A DNA stretch of 64,000 nucleotides from Aureimonas sp. Leaf427. GTDB lineage: Bacteria; Pseudomonadota; Alphaproteobacteria; Rhizobiales; Rhizobiaceae. The position numbers were made by a program, and so were the translations under genes. The notes beneath the pieces are model-generated. The model did not search any database, had not been told where the DNA came from, and saw nothing but the letters and a program-made list of their open reading frames with translations. Shown in pieces: positions 35,896 through 43,804 of this stretch (position 1 is the stretch's first letter; the number at the start of each line of letters is the position of its first letter). The stretch spans positions 62,001 through 126,000 of the forward strand of contig NZ_LMQW01000051.1 of the NCBI RefSeq assembly GCF_001425485.1, in the 5' to 3' direction.

Positions 35896-36606
35896 TCAGG
35901 ACGGCTTTTGCCATTCCATGATGAGAAAATACGGCGCCCGGCGGTAGCGGTCGGTTTGGGATTGTTCTGCCTCAACCGGCTCTGGTTCGTCGAAATGTCG
36001 AAGTTGCAAGCCCGCTTCCAGTAGAAGCTTCATGTAGGTTTTCAGCGGCCAGTGCCAGTTGAGGACTTTGATGGCACCCCACTCAACCCACTGCGCACGT
36101 TCGTCGAGATAGTCATCAATGTAGAAACGCTGCGTTTCATCGGCTTCGCGCGTCCAGCCCTTGGGCGGACCAGCCGTATTGAAGCTTTGCAAATTGGCGA
36201 TCAACAAAGTGCCGCCGGGACGAAGCACCCGATTGAACTCGGAAATGGCCCTTGGAAGATCGGGGATGTCGATCAGGGAAAGATAGCTGACCGCGAGATC
36301 GAAGGATTGATCCGCAACATTCAGTGCTTCCGCTTTTCCGATACGGTAGTCGCCGTCCGGATCGAGCCGGCGAGCCCGTTCGATCAGCTCCGCCGTCGGA
36401 TCGATCCCGACGGGGCGGAGACCGCTCCTGCGCAGCATCCGGCAAAATCGGCCTTCGCCGCAGCCGATATCGATGGCGTCGATAAAGTCTCGACCGGTCA
36501 CGCGTGCCATCATGGGCCGGTCCAGGACGAAGCGACGGCCCCAGTCGCCATCGACGCCTTGAGCCTCGATCCAACCTTCCGCCGACTCGTTCCAGCCGTC
36601 TTCCAT
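35896..36606 (-). CDS. Class I SAM-dependent methyltransferase
   Basis: 236 residues. Motif I AIDIGCGEGRFCRML (about 43-57) and GIDPTAELIERAR, motif IV FDLAVSYLSLIDIPD, then RVLRPGGTLLIANLQS, a typical UbiE/Methyltransf_11 layout. The substrate is unknown. GC content is lower than that of the dcw genes and its neighbours include a broken gene and a tiny membrane protein, so it may belong to an acquired segment. Confidence 0.8.
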   Translation of the reverse strand: MEDGWNESAEGWIEAQGVDGDWGRRFVLDRPMMARVTGRDFIDAIDIGCGEGRFCRMLRRSGLRPVGIDPTAELIERARRLDPDGDYRIGKAEALNVADQSFDLAVSYLSLIDIPDLPRAISEFNRVLRPGGTLLIANLQSFNTAGPPKGWTREADETQRFYIDDYLDERAQWVEWGAIKVLNWHWPLKTYMKLLLEAGLQLRHFDEPEPVEAEQSQTDRYRRAPYFLIMEWQKPS

Positions 36607-36620
36607 CGCTCAGAACGCTT

Positions 36621-37814
36621 TCAGAGCGCGGCAAGCAGGTCCGGCGTCGGCCAGCCGTCGGCGGGGATCCCCAAGCGCTGCTGTTCGCGGCGGACCGCCT
36701 CGCGGGTGGCGCCGCCGAGAATGCCATCGACCTTGCCGACATCGTAGCCGCGGCCGGCGAGCTTGGTCTGGAGCGACTTCATCTCGTCGGTCGAAAGGCC
36801 CTTCTGAGGATTGCCCATGTCGATCGGCGGAGCGCCGGCGAGGCGGGTCGAGAAGTAGCCGGCCGTCAGGGAATAGACGAGCGACTTGTTCCACTCGAGA
36901 TAGACGTCGAAATTCGGGAAGGCGAGGAAGGCCGGGCCGCCCCGGCCCATCGGCAGGATGAGCGAGGCCGGCAGCGCGTCGCTTTCGAGCGCCGAGCCGT
37001 CCGCCTTGGTGATGCCAAGGCTCGCGAATTCCGAGCGCGGCTCCTTGTTGGCGAGCGCGGCGCGATCCCAGGGAAAGTCGTCGGGCACGCGCACGGCTTC
37101 GAGCCAGGGCTCGCCCTTGCGCCAGCCGAGCGACTGCATGAACTTGCCCGTTGTCGCCAGAACGTCCTCGTCGTCCTTCAGGAGATCGACGCGCCCGTTG
37201 CCGTCCTCGTCCGTGCCGAACTTAAGATACTCCTCGGGCAGGATCTGCGTCTGGCCGAGTTCGCCGGCCCAGGCGCCCTTCATCTCGTCGGGGGTGAGAT
37301 AGCCGCGATCGACGACCTGCATCGCGCCGATGAGATGGGGGCGGAAAAGCTCCGGTCGGCGGCAGTCATGCGCCAGCGTCGCCAGCGCGCTCAGCGTGTC
37401 GAAGTCGCCGAGAACGGCGCCATAGTCGGTCTCGAGGCCCCAGAAGGCCGCGATCGCCGGGCCGGGCACGCCGGTCTCCGCTTCGATCTTCTTGAAGGTG
37501 GAGGCGTATTTCTGAAGGTTCGCCTTGCCCTGCTTCAGGCGGGAGGCGTTCGCCATGCGGGTGGAGAACTCGCCCCAGGTCTGGCTGAACACGCCCTGAG
37601 CCCGGTCGCGCGCCAGCACCTTCGGGTTCGGCACCATGCGCGCCGTCGAGGCCTCGATCGCGGCCTCCGAAATGCCGGCCGCCCGCGCTTCCGTCTTCAC
37701 GCCCTCGATGAAGGCGCCGAAGTCGCCGCCGCAGGCGGGAGCGGACTGGGCTGCGGCCAGCGAGGTGCCGGAGAGGAGGAGCGCGAGGCAGACGGCGAGG
37801 CGGCGAACGGACAT
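36621..37814 (-). CDS. Lytic murein transglycosylase with peptidoglycan-binding domain
   Basis: 397 residues. Signal peptide (LAVCLALLLSGTSLAAAQS) gives an exported protein. The SLT_2 (MltB-type) domain spans about 30-330 with catalytic Glu E128 in FWGLETDYGAVLG and the family run GELGQTQILPEEYLKFGTDEDGNG. The C-terminal 60 residues are a peptidoglycan-binding type 1 domain (LQTKLAGRGYDVGKVDGILGGATREAVR). It cleaves the MurNAc-GlcNAc bond with formation of 1,6-anhydroMurNAc. Confidence 0.9.
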   Translation of the reverse strand: MSVRRLAVCLALLLSGTSLAAAQSAPACGGDFGAFIEGVKTEARAAGISEAAIEASTARMVPNPKVLARDRAQGVFSQTWGEFSTRMANASRLKQGKANLQKYASTFKKIEAETGVPGPAIAAFWGLETDYGAVLGDFDTLSALATLAHDCRRPELFRPHLIGAMQVVDRGYLTPDEMKGAWAGELGQTQILPEEYLKFGTDEDGNGRVDLLKDDEDVLATTGKFMQSLGWRKGEPWLEAVRVPDDFPWDRAALANKEPRSEFASLGITKADGSALESDALPASLILPMGRGGPAFLAFPNFDVYLEWNKSLVYSLTAGYFSTRLAGAPPIDMGNPQKGLSTDEMKSLQTKLAGRGYDVGKVDGILGGATREAVRREQQRLGIPADGWPTPDLLAAL

Positions 37815-37905
37815 GGGCAGGCTTTCCTTCGAAACGGACGCGCCTTCGGCCGGGCCGGGTCATCGATCCCCGGCGGAGCCTCGAATCAGGCGCTGCGACT
37901 GGCGC

Positions 37906-37921
37906 GGACCTATTTAGGTCC
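37906..37921. repeat. Short inverted repeat GGACCTA-N2-TAGGTCC
   Basis: Seven-base arms (37906-37912 and 37915-37921) around two T residues lie in the 160-base gap between GH25 and the transglycosylase. It could be a regulator site for the transglycosylase or a weak hairpin after GH25; the sequence does not decide. Confidence 0.35.
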
Positions 37922-37973
37922 AACGTGGCGGTTTGAAGGAAAGCGCCGCCTCGTCAAGCTGCCATCGGCGCGC

Positions 37974-38753
37974 TCAGGCGCGGATGCTGCGCGCCTTCAG
38001 CCATTTCGCCCAGTCGCCCTTGGAGCCGGAGAAGGCGTTGCGGTCGACGTCGCCCGTCACGCCCGGCACCGTTCCCGTCGCCGTCCACTGCCAGAACCGG
38101 AAGGGTCGGTCGGTGTAGACGTTGTTCGGATGATCCTTCACCGCCCGCAGCCAGAACTCGTGGCGCGGCAAGGTGCCGACGAGCCGGTCGCGATGGATGT
38201 CGATCGGCGCGTAGATGATGGGCCGGGTGTCGTAATGCTTCTCGACGATGTTGAGGAAGTCCTCCATCTCGCGCACGAGATCCTCGCGCGGCGGGCGAAT
38301 GGTGCAGGTCGGCGAATCCGGCGTCCACTCGACATCGAGAACCGGGGGCAGGGCATGGGCCTGCTTCGGCACGGTGCGGATGAACCAGCGCGCCTGCTCG
38401 GCGCCGGAGCGGCAATGGTAGAAGAAGTGGTAGGCGCCGCGCGGCATGCCGGCCGCGCCCGCCCGCTTCCAGTTCTCCTCGAACCTCGAGTCCACGCGGT
38501 CGCCACCCTCGGTGGATTTGAGATAGGCGAAGGCGACGCCGCCATTGCGGGCGGCCGACCAGTCGATGTCGCCCTGGTATTTCGAAACGTCGATCCCGTG
38601 GATCGGATAGTGGTTCGGGCTGGGGCCGGTGAAACCGGACAGCGCTAGATCACGCGCGTCGAGCCCGCCGCCGCTGCAGCCGCCGAGCAGCCCGCCGGCC
38701 AGAAGGGGCAGGAAGGCGCGGCGCGAAAGGGGGCGGGACGGAGGAGGCGTCAT
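37974..38753 (-). CDS. Glycoside hydrolase family 25 lysozyme lipoprotein
   Basis: 259 residues. N-terminus SRRAFLPLLAGGLLGGC has a twin-Arg pattern and a lipobox, so it is likely a lipid-anchored exported protein. GH25 catalytic marks: GIDVSKYQGDIDW, YLKSTEG, YHFFYH, LDVEW (D140 and E142) and WQWTATG. It hydrolyses the MurNAc-GlcNAc bond of peptidoglycan. Long open frames that continue upstream of ATG 38753 are unrelated reading of low-complexity DNA. Confidence 0.88.
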   Translation of the reverse strand: MTPPPSRPLSRRAFLPLLAGGLLGGCSGGGLDARDLALSGFTGPSPNHYPIHGIDVSKYQGDIDWSAARNGGVAFAYLKSTEGGDRVDSRFEENWKRAGAAGMPRGAYHFFYHCRSGAEQARWFIRTVPKQAHALPPVLDVEWTPDSPTCTIRPPREDLVREMEDFLNIVEKHYDTRPIIYAPIDIHRDRLVGTLPRHEFWLRAVKDHPNNVYTDRPFRFWQWTATGTVPGVTGDVDRNAFSGSKGDWAKWLKARSIRA

Positions 38754-39006
38754 GATATCTCCGCAAGGGTGCAAGAGCTTGAAATCGTGGGTTCGGTTCG
38801 GCGTCGCCACGCGGCCTCTAGCATCGAAAGCTTGCCTCTCCCTCGCCGCGCCCGTCGCGCACCCCATATATTGCGCGGGGCATCGTCGATGCTCCACCTG
38901 AAGGGTTCGGATCGTTGCGCATCGAAATGAGGCGTGATGATGGGAGACCGAACGCCGCGGGGCCTCCATGCGTTGAGGCTCCGAAACAACGAAATGGATG
39001 TTGACG

Positions 39007-39228
39007 ATGAAGACGATCTCTCTCGCAATCTGCGCCTCGGCCCTCCTCGCGCTCTCGGCCTGCTCGGACAACAAGACCGAGACGCCCGCCGCAACGACGA
39101 CGACGACCGCGCCGGCTGCAACGACCACCACCACGACGCCTGCGACGGGCTCCATGAGCACCACGGCCCCCGCGACCGGCACGACCGGAACCACGGGCAC
39201 GACCACGGGCACCACGACCACCCAGTAA
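39007..39228 (+). CDS. Thr-rich small lipoprotein
   Basis: 73 residues. A signal peptide MKTISLAICASALLALSAC ends in a lipobox with Cys19. The mature part has DNKTET then long Thr/Ala/Pro/Gly runs (TTTTT, ATGTTGTTGTTTG), likely an unstructured stalk that may carry glycans. A terminator follows at 39290. Start M4 at 39007 is chosen over ATG 38998 because it begins the signal peptide. Function unknown. Confidence 0.6.
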   Translation: MKTISLAICASALLALSACSDNKTETPAATTTTTAPAATTTTTTPATGSMSTTAPATGTTGTTGTTTGTTTTQ

Positions 39229-39289
39229 GCCTCGATGCTCCCGCGCCGCGCCTTCGGCGCGGGGCGGGACGGGGGCTTTCGAACGATCG

Positions 39290-39329
39290 CGAGGCGATCC
39301 GCATTCGGCGGGTCGCCTCGTTTTCGTTT
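39290..39329 (+). terminator. Terminator after the Thr-rich lipoprotein gene
   Basis: Stem CGAGGCGA (39290-39297) with TCGCCTCG (39313-39320), an inner CCGC/GCGG pairing, then TTTTCGTTT. The T run on the plus strand fits an intrinsic terminator. Confidence 0.65.
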
Positions 39330-39477
39330 CGAGGCCACTTTCTGGAAGCCTGCGCTTTCAAGAAGGAGTGTTCGGCAGGAGAACGGGGGGTGACGCCGCC
39401 TGTTGCGGCGCGATAGGATCGGGGGAACGCCAGGAGACAGCGCAGCGGGTGCTAGAGAGGCGGGTTCGGAACAGTCG

Positions 39478-40194
39478 ATGCAGATCCTTTCCAGCCTCGC
39501 GGCCCTTCTTCGATCCCTGCCGCAGAGCGGACGCGAAACGCTCGAAGGCCTCTACGAGAGCATTCGAACGCTGTTTTCCGGCGATCGCGAGACGCGGCGC
39601 AGCGTCGCCTTCTCCGTCGCCATGATCGCTTTGGCCGCCAAGATGGCGAAGGCCGACGGCATCGTCTCGGCGCCCGAAATCTCGGCCTTCCGGCAGATTT
39701 TCGACATTCCGCCGCAGGAGCTGCGCAACGTCTTCCGCCTCTACGATCTGGCCAAGGAGGACACGGCCGGATACGAGGCCTATGCGCGCCGGATGACGAC
39801 GCTCTGCACCGACCCGAGCGGCGGCTGCCAGCTCCTGGCGGACATTCTGGACGGCCTCTTCCACATCGCCAAATCCGACGGCGTCATCCACCAGCGAGAG
39901 CTGGATTTCCTGACCCACGTCTCCGAGATTTTCCGCATCCCCGAAGCCGAGTTCGCCGCGATCCTGCGCCGGCATGTCTCGACGGGCCGCAGGGGCGCCT
40001 ATGCCGTGCTCGGCGTCGAGCCGGATGCGCCGCCGGCCGTGGTGCGCGCGCGCTATCTCCAGCTGGTCAAGGAGAACCATCCGGACCGCCTCGCGGCGCG
40101 CGGCGTGCCCGACGAGTTCATGGCGATCGGCCTCGAGCGCATCAAGGCGATCAACGCGGCTTATGACGAAGTCGCTCGGGCGGTGGCCTCGTGA
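39478..40194 (+). CDS. TerB-DnaJ (DjlA-like) co-chaperone protein
   Basis: 238 residues. A TerB-like helical domain (about 50-155, with AAKMAKADGIVSAPEISAF and HIAKSDGVIHQRELDFL acidic repeats) is followed by a J-domain (about 175-235) with the HPD triad in ENHPDRL. E. coli DjlA has an N-terminal membrane anchor, which is absent here. It can stimulate DnaK ATP hydrolysis. The AmiD-type amidase starts within its last codons (GTGA overlap at 40191). Confidence 0.85.
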   Translation: MQILSSLAALLRSLPQSGRETLEGLYESIRTLFSGDRETRRSVAFSVAMIALAAKMAKADGIVSAPEISAFRQIFDIPPQELRNVFRLYDLAKEDTAGYEAYARRMTTLCTDPSGGCQLLADILDGLFHIAKSDGVIHQRELDFLTHVSEIFRIPEAEFAAILRRHVSTGRRGAYAVLGVEPDAPPAVVRARYLQLVKENHPDRLAARGVPDEFMAIGLERIKAINAAYDEVARAVAS

Positions 40195-40970
40195 GGTCGG
40201 ATTTCGCGCCGGACAGCTTGCTGGTCGATGCCATCCTGCCCTCGCCGAACATCGGCGAACGGCGCGGGCAGGCGGGGCCGGACATGGTCATCCTCCATTA
40301 CACCGGCATGGAGGACGGCGAAGCGGCGGCCCGCTGGCTCGCCATGGAGCGGAGCCAGGTCTCCTGCCACTATCTCGTCCACGAGGACGGCCGCATCGTC
40401 CAGCTGGTGGAAGAGCGCCTGCGCGCCTGGCATTCGGGCGCGGGAAGCTGGCGGGGGCGCGACGACGTGAACTCGCGGTCCGTCGGCATCGAGATCGTCA
40501 ATCCCGGCCACGACCACGGCTATCGGCCTTTCCCGGACGCGCAGATCGAGCGCGTGATCGCGCTCTGCCGCGACATCGGCACGCGATGGGCCATACCGGC
40601 CGAAAACATCCTCGCCCATTCCGACATAGCGCCCGCCCGCAAGCAGGACCCGGGCGAGCTCTTCCCCTGGGATCGGCTGCACCGCGAGGGGCTCGGCCAC
40701 CACGTCGCGCCCTCGCCGATCCGGGGCGGGCGCTATTTCGGGCTCGGCGATGCCGGCGAGCCCGTCGCGGCCTATCAGGGCCTCCTGGCCGCCTATGGCT
40801 ACGAGGTCGAGGCGAACGGCCGATTCGACGAGGCGACGCGCTTTGCGACCATCGCCTTCCAGCGCCATTTCCGCCCGGCCAAGATCGATGGCGTCGCCGA
40901 CCTCTCCACGATCGAGACGCTCCACCGCCTCCTCGTAAGCCTGCCGACCTCGCCCTTCGCCGTCGCCTGA
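40191..40970 (+). CDS. N-acetylmuramoyl-L-alanine amidase, AmiD-like
   Basis: 259 residues from GTG 40191. Amidase_2 domain with zinc ligands H36 (ILHYTG), H143 and D153 (AHSDIAPARKQDPG), E101 in GIEIVN, plus HYLVHEDGRIVQLV. A C-terminal segment (about 185-250) resembles a peptidoglycan-binding domain. It cleaves the MurNAc-L-Ala bond; without an evident signal peptide it may act on recycled anhydro-muropeptides in the cytoplasm. Overlaps the DjlA-like gene. Confidence 0.85.
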   Translation: MRSDFAPDSLLVDAILPSPNIGERRGQAGPDMVILHYTGMEDGEAAARWLAMERSQVSCHYLVHEDGRIVQLVEERLRAWHSGAGSWRGRDDVNSRSVGIEIVNPGHDHGYRPFPDAQIERVIALCRDIGTRWAIPAENILAHSDIAPARKQDPGELFPWDRLHREGLGHHVAPSPIRGGRYFGLGDAGEPVAAYQGLLAAYGYEVEANGRFDEATRFATIAFQRHFRPAKIDGVADLSTIETLHRLLVSLPTSPFAVA

Positions 40971-41016
40971 GCGCGCTCGCGGGTTGACACGAGCGCGCGC
41001 GCGTCCGATGGCTCGC

Positions 41017-41443
41017 GCGCCAGTCGGCTGGGCGACCGCTGCCGCCAATGTCGAAAGACGGCGGGGGAGGAAAGTCCGGGCTCCACGGAGAAACGGTGCC
41101 GGGTAACGCCCGGCGGGGGCGACCCTAGGGAAAGTGCCACAGAGAACAGACCGCCTCGCGGCCCATCCTCGCACCGGCGCCTCGTGCGCTGGCGGATGGC
41201 GTCTGCGGGGTCAGGGTGAAACGGTGGGGTAAGAGCCCACCGCGCTTCATGGCAACATGGGCGGCACGGCAAACCCCACCGGGAGCAAGACCGAATAGGA
41301 ACGACGTGGCGGGCGACCGCCGGCCTCTCCGGGTCAGTCGTTCGGGTGGGTTGCTCGAGGCGGCGCGCAAGCGTCGTCCCAGAGGAATGGTCGCCGGGCG
41401 GCGAGAGCCGCTCACAGAACCCGGCTTATAGGCCGACTGGCAC
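41017..41443 (+). ncRNA. rnpB: RNase P RNA (class A)
   Basis: The P1 stem is visible as GCCAGTCGGC at 41019-41028 pairing with GCCGACTGGC at 41432-41441. Conserved region I is GAGGAAAGTCCGGGCTCCAC near 41069-41088; the paired region V block ACAGAACCCGGCTTATAGG is at about 41414-41432. Length about 425 is right for alphaproteobacterial RNase P RNA. It matures tRNA 5' ends and has its own promoter upstream of the dcw cluster. Exact ends are approximate. Confidence 0.92.
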
Positions 41444-41672
41444 TTTCGAACCGTCCGCGGACTCCCATTTCCGGGTGAAAATGCCGTGGCGTTAGCAATT
41501 CAAAATTGTAAAGCGACCTGATTTTGTAGCCGTCTTCGAGCCTTTGCCCGAAAGCGGCATGGGAAGCCGCTTAAGTGCCGGTTTCACTTGGGGATCGAGC
41601 CCCGGATATTGCGCTGCAACTGGCAGGTTGAGGCAAGCTTGCCACACCACGCCTGGATTGAAATCTCTCATA

Positions 41673-41687
41673 TTAAGAACGTGTTAA
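41673..41687. promoter_or_regulatory. CtrA box upstream of mraZ
   Basis: TTAA (41673-41676), GAACGTG, TTAA (41684-41687): a complete CtrA motif. It lies 285 bases before the mraZ ATG and 55 bases before the MraZ boxes, so it probably controls the same dcw promoter. In Caulobacter, CtrA regulates division genes. Confidence 0.65.
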
Positions 41688-41741
41688 GCTTGATGAGCTA
41701 TGAACGGCTTGCATGCCTGCCACAGGTCTGTGGGGGCCGTT

Positions 41742-41766
41742 CCCATTGACGCCCATAGGGGCCCAT
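41742..41766 (-). promoter_or_regulatory. Three MraZ boxes (dcw operator)
   Basis: CCCAT occurs at 41742-41746, 41752-41756 and 41762-41766, exactly 10 bases apart. On the minus strand this is TGGGN-N5-TGGGN-N5-TGGGN, the known triple MraZ operator. MraZ represses its own cluster, so this is the autoregulatory site. It lies about 190 bases upstream of the mraZ ATG, implying a long 5' leader. Confidence 0.8.
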
Positions 41767-41957
41767 GTTAACCACGACGACATCACCCGGCGGCCCGATC
41801 GGGCGGTTCTACAGCCATACGAATTCAACTCCGGCGCGTTCGGAGCCCCTTCTGTCAGCCTGTTCGCTGGCCGAGGACGGGCTTTTGCGTTCGGTTTTCT
41901 GATGGGGTGGGACCGTGATGGGGCGGGTCGCGAAAGGGGATGCAGGCATGGGGCTCG

Positions 41958-42422
41958 ATGGACCGTTTTCTTTCCAATTCGGTCAACAACATCGACTCCA
42001 AGGGCCGGGTCTCGGTTCCGGCCGGGTTCCGTCAGGTTCTGGCGGCGCGCGGCCATCAGGAGCTCTATGCCTTGCAGGCCATCGGTCAGCCCGCGATCGA
42101 CGTCGGCGGCATGGATCTCCTGACGCGCTACGAAGAGCGCATGGCCTCCGAGGACCCGTTCAGCGAGGCCTATGCCGACATGTCGCTCTTCACCTACGGG
42201 GATGGTGCCTTTCTCAAGTTCGACGCGGAGGGCCGGATCTCGGTGACCGATTTCATCCGCTCGCACACGGGCATCACGGACCGAGTCGTCTTCGTCGGCC
42301 GCAATCATTTCTTCCAGCTCTGGGAGCCCTCGCAGTTCGAGGCCCATCGTGCCGCCGCGCGCGAGCGTCTGGCCTCCGCGCGGGCCTCCGGCGCCTCCCG
42401 ACCGGCCGAGCCTTCCCGATGA
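41958..42422 (+). CDS. mraZ: Transcriptional regulator MraZ
   Basis: 154 residues. Two SpoVT-AbrB-like half domains: N-terminal [25 protein letters not shown] and the second [15 protein letters not shown]. MraZ forms a ring that binds the TGGGN repeats upstream and represses the dcw cluster. ATG 41958 starts MDRFLSN, as in relatives; an ATG at 41940 adds six residues. Overlaps rsmH by ATGA. Confidence 0.95.
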   Translation: MDRFLSNSVNNIDSKGRVSVPAGFRQVLAARGHQELYALQAIGQPAIDVGGMDLLTRYEERMASEDPFSEAYADMSLFTYGDGAFLKFDAEGRISVTDFIRSHTGITDRVVFVGRNHFFQLWEPSQFEAHRAAARERLASARASGASRPAEPSR

Positions 42423-43441
42423 GCGGCGCCGCGCCGGTCGCGGGCGAGCCTGTCCGCCACATCCCCGTTCTCCTCGCCGAGGTTCTAGAGGCACTGGCGC
42501 CCGTATCCGGCGAGATCGTCCTCGACGGCACGTTCGGCGCGGGCGGCTATAGCCGCGCGATCCTCGCGGCCGGCGCCCGTGTGCTCGCGGTCGATCGCGA
42601 TCCTGGTGCCATTGAGACGGCGCGGGCGCTGGAGGCCGAAACCTCGGGCGCGCTGACGCCCGTCCACGGCCGCTTCGGCGATCTCGATGCGCTGGCGGCG
42701 TCCGCTGGCTTTGCATCGCTCGACGGCGTCGTGCTCGATATCGGCGTCTCCTCCATGCAGATCGACGAAGCCGAACGCGGCTTCTCCTTCCAGAAGGACG
42801 GCCCGCTCGACATGCGCATGAGCCGCTCCGGCCCCTCTGCGGCCGACGTGGTGAACACGCTGAAGACGGGCGACCTCGCCCGCATCCTGAACTTCCTCGG
42901 CGAAGAGCGGCAGGCCGGGCGCATCGCGCGCTCGATCGAGGCGCGCCGCGCCGAACGCCCGTTCGAGACGACGCTCGATCTCGCCGGCCATATCCTCAAG
43001 GTCATCGGCCGCGCGCCGAAGGACAAGATCGATCCCGCGACCCGCACCTTCCAGGCGCTGCGCATCTTCGTGAACGACGAGCTGGGCGAGCTTGCCCGCG
43101 CGCTCCTCGCCGCCGAGCGCGCCCTTAAGCCCGGCGGGCGCCTCGTCGTCGTCACCTTCCACTCGCTGGAGGACCGGATCGTGAAGCGCTTCCTGCGCGA
43201 CCGGTCCGAGCAGGTCACGGGCTCGCGCCATCTGCCGGACGTCGCGGAGAAGGTGCTGACCTTCGCCTCGCGCAACAAGGCGGTGACGGCCGGCGAGGCG
43301 GAGCTTGCCGCCAATCCGCGCGCCCGCTCGGCCAAGCTGCGCGTCGGCCTTCGCACGGACGCGCCCCCGCGCGGCGATGCCGATGCCGGGGCCTTCTTCG
43401 ACCTTCCCGCCCTTGCCGACCTGCCGCGTTCCGGAGCCTGA
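42419..43441 (+). CDS. rsmH: 16S rRNA m4C1402 methyltransferase RsmH
   Basis: 340 residues. Begins [13 protein letters not shown], with the SAM-binding motif [10 protein letters not shown], then [22 protein letters not shown] and [15 protein letters not shown]. It methylates N4 of C1402 in the ribosomal decoding centre. The gene is the second of the cluster (formerly mraW) and overlaps mraZ by four bases. Confidence 0.96.
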   Translation: MSGAAPVAGEPVRHIPVLLAEVLEALAPVSGEIVLDGTFGAGGYSRAILAAGARVLAVDRDPGAIETARALEAETSGALTPVHGRFGDLDALAASAGFASLDGVVLDIGVSSMQIDEAERGFSFQKDGPLDMRMSRSGPSAADVVNTLKTGDLARILNFLGEERQAGRIARSIEARRAERPFETTLDLAGHILKVIGRAPKDKIDPATRTFQALRIFVNDELGELARALLAAERALKPGGRLVVVTFHSLEDRIVKRFLRDRSEQVTGSRHLPDVAEKVLTFASRNKAVTAGEAELAANPRARSAKLRVGLRTDAPPRGDADAGAFFDLPALADLPRSGA

Positions 43442-43447
43442 ACCCCG

Positions 43448-43804
43448 ATGTTGAAGACGCTCGATATCGTCCTGATCGCGGTCATGATTTCCGCCGCCGC
43501 CTGGACCTTCAAGGTGAAGCACGAGGCCGAGCTGATCGACGATGCGATCGCCGCCGTCGAGCGCAAGAGCGCGCTGGAGCGCGAGACGATCGCGCTTCTC
43601 CAGGCCGACTGGAGCTTGCTCAACCAGCCGGACCGGTTGCAGCGCCTCGCCGAGGCCTTCCATGCCGATCTGTCCCTCGAGGCGATCCGGCCGGACCAGA
43701 TCGTCGACATCGACGAGCTGCCGCAGCAGCCGATCAATCTCGTGCCCGACCCGACCAAGGCGCTCGGCGGCTTCGCCGACAACGCCGGCAGCGTCGTGAG
43801 ATGA
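43448..43804 (+). CDS. ftsL: Cell division protein FtsL
   Basis: 118 residues, the expected position and shape: short cytoplasmic part, one membrane span (LDIVLIAVMISAAAWTF), then a coiled-coil rich in Glu/Leu (HEAELIDDAIAAVERKSALERE). FtsL is a small bitopic divisome protein that with FtsB and FtsQ activates FtsWI. Sequence similarity is low for this family; call rests mainly on gene order and topology. Confidence 0.85.
   Translation: MLKTLDIVLIAVMISAAAWTFKVKHEAELIDDAIAAVERKSALERETIALLQADWSLLNQPDRLQRLAEAFHADLSLEAIRPDQIVDIDELPQQPINLVPDPTKALGGFADNAGSVVR

Noticed and set aside
39090-39225. CRISPR-like or tandem repeat array in the Thr codons
   Set aside because: The repeated ACC/ACG triplets encode a Thr-rich protein segment; there are no spacers or palindromic units.
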